Of a stretch of 18,777 bases of DNA, positions 13,536 through 18,777 are shown one piece after another. Source of the stretch: GCA-002701455 sp964342575. Lineage in GTDB: Bacteria; Pseudomonadota; Alphaproteobacteria; Thalassobaculales; Thalassobaculaceae. Below the pieces are notes generated by a model. The model saw only the letters and a program-made list of their open reading frames with translations. It made no database searches and was not told where the DNA came from. The stretch lies in the NCBI GenBank assembly GCA_964342575.1, contig CAYFGZ010000065.1, forward strand, positions 1 to 18,777. Direction: 5' to 3'. The translations under genes were made by a program, and so were the position numbers. The stretch's first letter is position 1. Every line of letters starts with the position of its first letter.

Positions 13536-14981
13536 ATGGCCGAAAAATCTAAAAAGATTAACAAAGAAGAAACAACAAAGAGATCCAAAGCTAGCTCCCT
13601 ATGGGGATCAAGGTTTAATGATGGGCCTTCTGCTATAATGGACGAAATTAATCCATCAATAGAATTTGACCAACGTTTCTTTTCTCAAGATATAGAAGCC
13701 TCAAGAGTGCATGCAAGGATGTTGGCGAGGCAGAGAATTATATCAAAGAAGGATGGTGATAATATTATACAAGGATTAGATGAAATAGAGGGTGAGATAC
13801 GTAGCGGTGAATTTGTATTTCGACGTGACTTAGAAGATATTCACATGAACATAGAGGCTCGTTTAAGCGATTTAATAGGAGAGGCTGGTGGCCGTCTTCA
13901 TACAGGTCGATCTAGAAATGATCAAGTTGCAACCGATTTTAAAATGTGGGTCAGGGATAAAATCGATCGATTGGATAAAGAATTGGAACGGTTACAGGAG
14001 GCCTTGATAAATAGAGCGGATGAAAACGTCGATGTTGTAATGCCCGGTTTTACCCACCTTCAGGTAGCTCAACCAGTAACATTTGGTCACCATTTGCTTG
14101 CTTATGTCGAAATGTTTGGTAGAGACAGAGGTCGCTTTAGAGACTGCCGTGTTAGGTTAAACGAGTGTCCGCTTGGCTCTGCCGCCCTGGCTGGAACCTC
14201 ATTTCCTATAGATAGGGAGTTTACGGCGCTGGCACTTGGGTTTGATAAGCCCACTGCTAATTCTCTGGATAGTGTTTCCGACCGAGACTTTGCATTGGAG
14301 TTTTTGTCTGTCGTTTCAATATGTGCGGTACATTTGTCTCGATTAGCAGAGGAAATAATAAATTGGAATAGCGTACAATTTGGTTTTGTGAGCCTCTCTG
14401 ATCAGTTTACTACAGGAAGTTCTATAATGCCGCAAAAACGTAACCCTGATGCAGCGGAACTGATAAGGGGCAAGTCAGGAAGAGTTATTGGAGCGCTCAA
14501 CGCCTTATTGATAATGATGAAGGGATTACCTCTAGCATTTTGTAAAGACATGCAGGAAGATAAAGAGCCACTTTTTGATGCGTGCGACACAATAGAAGTC
14601 TGTTTGGCTGCGTGCACGGGAATGATTTTGGATATGAAAACCAATGAAAGTAAGATGAGAGAAGCCGCAGACTCAGGATTTTCGACGGCTACTGACTTGG
14701 CGGATTGGTTGGTCCGTGTTCTAGATATCCCATTCAGGAAGGCTCACCACCTTACAGGATCAATTGTTAAACTGGCGGAACACAAGGAATGTCGCCTGAA
14801 AGACTTGACTCTGCAGGACTTACAGAAAATCGAGTCTTCAATCACAGAACTTATTTTTTCCGTTCTGGATCCCGTAAAGTCTGTATCAAGTAGAAAGAGT
14901 TTTGGCGGTACTGCTCCTTCAAATGTTCAACATTCAGTGCTCAAGGCGCGTGAAAGGTTCATCCGGAGCACTGAGGAATAA
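13536..14981 (+). CDS. argH: Argininosuccinate lyase
   Basis: 481 residues. Splits argininosuccinate into arginine and fumarate, the last step of arginine synthesis; a tetramer of the fumarase/aspartase superfamily. A lysine-rich leader of about 20 residues comes before the usual LWGSRF start (family LWGGRF). HTGRSRNDQVATD (122-134) and GFTHLQVAQP (171-180), with catalytic H174, are the first two conserved regions. The superfamily signature GSSIMPQKRNPD (294-305) carries the catalytic serine (S295 by alignment) on the flexible loop; the more common form is MPQKKNPD. The C-terminal region (ATDLADWLVR and following) is normal. First gene of a plus-strand set with the small lipoprotein gene and lysA. 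Confidence 0.96.
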   Translation: MAEKSKKINKEETTKRSKASSLWGSRFNDGPSAIMDEINPSIEFDQRFFSQDIEASRVHARMLARQRIISKKDGDNIIQGLDEIEGEIRSGEFVFRRDLEDIHMNIEARLSDLIGEAGGRLHTGRSRNDQVATDFKMWVRDKIDRLDKELERLQEALINRADENVDVVMPGFTHLQVAQPVTFGHHLLAYVEMFGRDRGRFRDCRVRLNECPLGSAALAGTSFPIDREFTALALGFDKPTANSLDSVSDRDFALEFLSVVSICAVHLSRLAEEIINWNSVQFGFVSLSDQFTTGSSIMPQKRNPDAAELIRGKSGRVIGALNALLIMMKGLPLAFCKDMQEDKEPLFDACDTIEVCLAACTGMILDMKTNESKMREAADSGFSTATDLADWLVRVLDIPFRKAHHLTGSIVKLAEHKECRLKDLTLQDLQKIESSITELIFSVLDPVKSVSSRKSFGGTAPSNVQHSVLKARERFIRSTEE

Positions 14982-14984
14982 AGG

Positions 14985-15134
14985 ATGATGAGAAAACATA
15001 CTGTTGCTTTTTTGATTGGTTTGACAGTAGTGGTTACTATTTCTTTATCTTTGGGCAGCTGTGGTAAAAGAGGGGCGCCCAAGCCCATTGGGAGTCAGGA
15101 GATTATTTTACCAAAAAAGTACCCAACACATTGA
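14985..15134 (+). CDS. lptM: Small LptM-like outer-membrane lipoprotein
   Basis: 49 residues. A lipoprotein signal peptide with a basic start (MMRKH), a hydrophobic run to about residue 22 and lipobox LGSC (23-26) gives a predicted mature N-terminus at C26. The mature part of 24 residues begins CGKRGAPKPIG and ends PKKYPTH. CG-K-x-G directly after the lipobox and a C-terminal YP are typical of the LptM (YifL) family, which in E. coli helps LptD assemble in the LPS translocon. Start: GAGGA (14974-14978) is 6 bases from the first ATG and 9 from the second (14988); either could be used. Lies 3 bases after the argH stop and 19 before lysA; a tiny lipoprotein between argH and lysA is a recurrent arrangement in proteobacteria. 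Confidence 0.82.
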   Translation: MMRKHTVAFLIGLTVVVTISLSLGSCGKRGAPKPIGSQEIILPKKYPTH

Positions 15135-15141
15135 ATTGAAT

Positions 15142-15147
15142 AAGGGG
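15142..15147 (+). promoter_or_regulatory. Ribosome binding site deciding the lysA TTG start
   Basis: AAGGGG lies 6 bases before the TTG at 15154. The next in-frame ATG would remove 18 residues of the conserved N-terminal strand. Confidence 0.7.
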
Positions 15148-15153
15148 TAGGTT

Positions 15154-16416
15154 TTGCCAGAGATTGAATACGAGAAAGGGAAACTTAAGGTCGAAAATGT
15201 CGATGTTATGACTATTGCAAAAGCTGTAGGTACTCCTTTTTATTGCTATTCTAGTGGATTGATGTTGCGGCGATATGCTGCATTAAAAGACGCATTTTCA
15301 GCGCATAATGCGACTATATATTATGCTGTGAAAGCCAACTCTAATATTAGTGTTATAAAAACGCTTGCTGATGCAGGAGCTGGCGCGGATGTCGTCTCAT
15401 TGGGGGAACTTCAGCGCTGTATGCTAGCGGGAGTTCCGGCAAGTAAAATAGTTTTTGCTGGAGTGGGGAAAACCGGAGAGGAGATATTAGAGGCGATTAA
15501 AGTGGGAATTTTTCAAATAAATGTAGAATCAGAGTCAGAGCTACGGCTGATCAACGATATCGCCAAATCTATTGATACGGTCGCTAATATAGGACTACGT
15601 GTTAACCCGGATGTGGATGCAAAGACTCACGAAAAGATAACCACGGGAAGGAGGGAAAATAAATTTGGCATTGATCTTTCCCAGGCGCCAAACTTTTTTT
15701 CTATTGCTTCATCACTACCACATGTTTCGCTGAGAAGTTTGTCCGTACATATTGGCTCCCAGATATTGGATTTGTTACCGTTCGAAAAAGCATATCAAAA
15801 GCTGACGGAAATGGCCTGTCACATACGCGGCCTTGGATACGAGATTGACCATTTAGATTTAGGCGGTGGATTAGGTATCCCCTATTCAGGGGAGCTCGTA
15901 CTGGATCTGACCAGCTATGAAAAGATTGTACGGAATACGGTGGCTACCCTTGGTTGTAGGCTTAGTTTCGAACCGGGGAGATACCTGGTTGGAGAGTCGG
16001 GTATCTTGGTAACGAAAGTTCTCCACGTGAAGGAGGGATCTAATAAAAGCTTTATTATAGTTGATGGAGCTATGAATGATTTAATTAGGCCTACTTTATA
16101 TGATGGGTATCATGAAGTTATACCGGTGATGCAAAGTCGATTGGGGGCTGAGCAGGCAGTTTGCGACATTGTTGGCCCAATTTGCGAGAGTGGGGATTAT
16201 TTGGCCAAAGACCGGATGCTTCCTATTTTTGAGCAAAATGACCTGATAGCGGTTAAATGCGTGGGTGCTTATGGGGCGGTAATGTCTTCCAATTACAATA
16301 GCCGGCCGTTGACGCCAGAGGTATTGGTTAGAGGAGAAGATTTTTCTTTAGTTAAAAAGCGTCAAACATTTGAGGAATTTATAAGACAAGAACAGATGCC
16401 GGAATGGTTGAAGTAG
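15154..16416 (+). CDS. lysA: Diaminopimelate decarboxylase
   Basis: 420 residues from a TTG start. Decarboxylates meso-diaminopimelate to lysine, the last step of lysine synthesis; a PLP-dependent fold-type III (alanine-racemase-like barrel) enzyme. Visible: K60 in YYAVKANSN (Schiff base), H199 in SVHIGSQI, GGGLG (237-241) and EPGR (273-276), which bind the PLP phosphate, and the CESGD motif (344-348) supplied from the partner subunit, with C344. GAYGAVMSSNYNSRP (371-385), with Y373, completes the site. Length and order are normal. It follows the small lipoprotein gene by 19 bp and is probably cotranscribed with argH. 81 bp then separate it from the long membrane protein gene. Confidence 0.96.
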   Translation: MPEIEYEKGKLKVENVDVMTIAKAVGTPFYCYSSGLMLRRYAALKDAFSAHNATIYYAVKANSNISVIKTLADAGAGADVVSLGELQRCMLAGVPASKIVFAGVGKTGEEILEAIKVGIFQINVESESELRLINDIAKSIDTVANIGLRVNPDVDAKTHEKITTGRRENKFGIDLSQAPNFFSIASSLPHVSLRSLSVHIGSQILDLLPFEKAYQKLTEMACHIRGLGYEIDHLDLGGGLGIPYSGELVLDLTSYEKIVRNTVATLGCRLSFEPGRYLVGESGILVTKVLHVKEGSNKSFIIVDGAMNDLIRPTLYDGYHEVIPVMQSRLGAEQAVCDIVGPICESGDYLAKDRMLPIFEQNDLIAVKCVGAYGAVMSSNYNSRPLTPEVLVRGEDFSLVKKRQTFEEFIRQEQMPEWLK

Positions 16417-16497
16417 AGCTGATATTTACCGATTTACTCATAGATAATCATGACGGAATGTGTGGCGGTTTCGAAAAGCTGATTAAAGCGGTAATCC

Positions 16498-18777
16498 ATG
16501 AAAGATTTTAATATAAAATTCAAATATTCGCTTACTTTCTATATATTATTGTGGGAAAAGCTATGTCTGGCTGCGATGCCTCTTCTAGCAGCAGTAATAA
16601 TTTCGATTTCTATTATCCTGTTAGAAGTACCAGTCGTGATCGGAAATATATTGGGGTCTTGGTCACAGCTTTGTTTGATACTTTTAATACTGTTGGTTTT
16701 GCTTTGGTATTTAAAGTTAGGGTGGAACAGTTTTCAAATTCCAAATAGTACACAAATTAAACGAAGATTGGAATTATGGAACGGTTCTGACCATCGACCT
16801 TTGGACGTTTTGGATGACACACCATCGAATGCTCGCAATTACATTAGCGACCGGATTTGGAAAATCCACAATAGGATTGTTTCCCAGAAAATAAGGAAGT
16901 TCAAAATCGGGGCACCCGCGCCAATTGTATCCGAGTTTGATCGCTTCGGTATTAGGGCTGGAATAGGCGTTTTACTGATTACCAGTCTATGTATATCGTG
17001 GAAAGATATGGAAGAAAGGCTATATTTAGGGATATTCCCTGCATTTTCTAGTCAAATAAAAAGTAAGCAAGTAGATTTGGATCTATGGATTGATCCACCT
17101 GAATACACAAATAGACCATCTTTTATGATTGAGCGGTCTTCTGTAAAAATGAAAAAAGGGGGAATCCCCTCCGCCGATGAAGTGCAGCCTGTTAATATAC
17201 CAGTCGGCAGTACAATATCTGGCGCGTTATACGGTGGTACAGGAGCCATTCGCCTCGTACTAAAAAATGCTGCAGGACAAGTTGCTGACTCGAAAAGCCT
17301 TGAATATGTTGCCTCCGGTCAATACAGCATCGTTTATGAACCGTTTCGCGACGGAGAGATAACAATTAATCAAGGTTCGGGAGAGGTTGCAAAGTTTATA
17401 GTGTCCTTGATTCCAGATCAAGCGCCTCTAATCAGTTGGTCCCAGCCTCCAACGATCCATAATAAAAAAATACACCTACAATTTTCTTCTTCAGACGACT
17501 ACGGAGTAGCAAGTATTTCAGCGTTAATAGTGCCAACAGAAAACATTACAATAGGGACAACTCAAAACGCGCTAAACATCGAATTAATTTCACCGTATCT
17601 AGCTTCTGCTTCGCATGTTAGTGTGAAGGAATTGGATCTCCTGTCCCATATTTGGGCGGGCCAATCTGTAGCGATTCGTCTTATCGCTAGTGATCGACTT
17701 GGGCAGACTAGTCTTTCCAAACCAAGAAATATAATCCTACCGGAACGCATCTTCAATCACCCTGTTGCAAAGAAATTAAATAAGATCAGAAGTAAGCTAT
17801 TTCGGAATTTCGATCAAAAATCAGAGAGCATAAAATCGATTAACACCTTTTTGAAGGCGCCGGAGCTATTTGGGCTAGACTACGCCAGCTTTTTGAACCT
17901 CAAGTCAACGTCATTCAGGTTATCGGAAAGAAAATCGAAGGAGGTAGGTGATGAAGTTCTGGAAATGCTGTGGAAAACTGCAAATTATCTGGAAGATGGT
18001 CAGTCCGCGATTTTAAAGGAAAACATCAGAATGTTGGAAGCATTGCTCCGTGAGCCACGTGGCAAGCAGAGGAATCCAGATGAGATAAATCGTCAATTGG
18101 ATGTTCTTTCCAGAGAACTTGAAAAGTACTTAAACACCAGAGTTGGTATTGAAAGAAAAAATGTGCAGGAATTATCGAGCAAAGAGAGATTTAATAATTA
18201 TATTGGTGGCACCGATTTACGTAAGATACTCCAAGACATACGAAACCTAATAAAGAGTGGTTCAAAAGAGCTAGCCCGGGAAATGTTATCGAATCTAGGC
18301 GAAATCATACAGAAACTACAAACCAATGGGGCACGAGAGGCTAATTCTGTTGCCCAGACTATTCAAGGGTTGTACCGTTTGGCCGCCGAACAACAAGTTT
18401 TGATGGATAAAACTTATTCCCACAGTATTTTGGAAAGTATAACCACTACTAACGAACCCATTACATTGGATGATGCTCGGACTTCAATAAAAATCTCTGG
18501 CCAACAGAGAGAATTGGCGACTCAAGTGGCAGATTTAATAAAGGAGCTTGAGAGCAAGGACGCCGAGATAGTAAGTGGGTTGCGCAGATCATTAAAACAC
18601 ATAGAAAAAGCAGCGAACCGGCTCGATGGGCGCAGTTTTGAGAGAGCCCTTGACGAACAGGACAAAGCCATAACGACTCTTATTGCAGTTGCTGAGGGGA
18701 TGGCTAAGAATTTGGATTTTATCTCGAGAGAAAACCCTTTGAAAAGTCTTTCGAAAGAACCACAACTATCTCGTCGA
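16498..18777 (+). CDS. TIGR02302 / DUF4175 family membrane protein, 3' end cut by window edge
   Basis: Open frame of 760 codons that runs without a stop to the last base, so the C-terminus is missing. Family members are usually somewhat longer (roughly 850 residues by recollection), so about 100 residues may lie outside. An N-terminal hairpin of two membrane helices (about 21-42 and 58-72) precedes HRPLDVLDD (99-107), a third helix (about 151-167) and IDPPEYT (198-204), the family's clearest marker. Beta-rich extracytoplasmic sequence follows, including DDYGV (333-337). From about 420 on it is long, helical and charged, with coiled-coil character. Function is unknown; the family is frequent beside lysA in alphaproteobacteria. 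ATG 16498 is the first start after a TAA at 16492-16494; its ribosome binding site is weak. Confidence 0.85.
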   Translation, partial: MKDFNIKFKYSLTFYILLWEKLCLAAMPLLAAVIISISIILLEVPVVIGNILGSWSQLCLILLILLVLLWYLKLGWNSFQIPNSTQIKRRLELWNGSDHRPLDVLDDTPSNARNYISDRIWKIHNRIVSQKIRKFKIGAPAPIVSEFDRFGIRAGIGVLLITSLCISWKDMEERLYLGIFPAFSSQIKSKQVDLDLWIDPPEYTNRPSFMIERSSVKMKKGGIPSADEVQPVNIPVGSTISGALYGGTGAIRLVLKNAAGQVADSKSLEYVASGQYSIVYEPFRDGEITINQGSGEVAKFIVSLIPDQAPLISWSQPPTIHNKKIHLQFSSSDDYGVASISALIVPTENITIGTTQNALNIELISPYLASASHVSVKELDLLSHIWAGQSVAIRLIASDRLGQTSLSKPRNIILPERIFNHPVAKKLNKIRSKLFRNFDQKSESIKSINTFLKAPELFGLDYASFLNLKSTSFRLSERKSKEVGDEVLEMLWKTANYLEDGQSAILKENIRMLEALLREPRGKQRNPDEINRQLDVLSRELEKYLNTRVGIERKNVQELSSKERFNNYIGGTDLRKILQDIRNLIKSGSKELAREMLSNLGEIIQKLQTNGAREANSVAQTIQGLYRLAAEQQVLMDKTYSHSILESITTTNEPITLDDARTSIKISGQQRELATQVADLIKELESKDAEIVSGLRRSLKHIEKAANRLDGRSFERALDEQDKAITTLIAVAEGMAKNLDFISRENPLKSLSKEPQLSRR

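Noticed and set aside
16551..16748. 65-codon plus-strand frame after lysA
   Set aside because: It is a shadow of the membrane-helix region of the TIGR02302 gene, which is open in another frame from 16498 to the window end.

Overview
The window reads as chromosomal DNA from an alphaproteobacterium, probably a Rhodospirillales-like and possibly marine lineage. This placement is an inference from gene content and order, since no 16S rRNA or other marker is present. Base composition leans to AT by eye. Coding density is high and no stretch over 300 bases lacks a gene; the longest gap is 6188-6436. I found no rRNA, tRNA, CRISPR array, insertion sequence or phage gene, and no convincing intrinsic terminator.

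Layout. (1) At the left edge is the start of gloB (minus strand), followed by a mandelate racemase/enolase-superfamily gene and a SAM methyltransferase (plus strand). (2) An aromatic amino acid block follows on the plus strand: a chorismate mutase with an unusual C-terminal domain, hisC and tyrC. It ends against a convergent DUF2125 gene whose stop overlaps that of tyrC. (3) A two-gene catabolic-looking unit encodes an RraA-like aldolase and a TauD/TfdA-type dioxygenase, and converges on a NUDIX hydrolase with an N-terminal DUF4743 domain. (4) An energy-metabolism block carries a HIG1-type twin-transmembrane protein, a PduO-type corrinoid adenosyltransferase, etfB, etfA and 3-hydroxyacyl-CoA dehydrogenase. 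(5) A 75-residue orphan gene has its own promoter-like region and a hairpin over its ribosome binding site. (6) A minus-strand TlpA-like thioredoxin is divergent, by only 16 bp, from argH, a tiny LptM-like lipoprotein, lysA and a long TIGR02302/DUF4175 membrane protein that runs off the right edge.

How the genes work together. Chorismate mutase makes prephenate, TyrC oxidises it (or arogenate), and the HisC-family aminotransferase can supply the transamination step as well as its histidine role. EtfAB collects electrons from acyl-CoA dehydrogenases, and Hbd carries out the next hydroxyacyl oxidation. ArgH and LysA finish arginine and lysine synthesis. The enolase-superfamily gene and the RraA/TauD pair look like accessory catabolic genes set into a housekeeping backbone.

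I did not find a clear new defence, mobile or secretion system. The best leads are the chorismate mutase's degenerate prephenate-dehydratase-like tail, the enolase-superfamily protein lacking the usual catalytic-dyad aspartate, the RraA/dioxygenase pair, and the orphan small gene with a possibly sequestered ribosome binding site.
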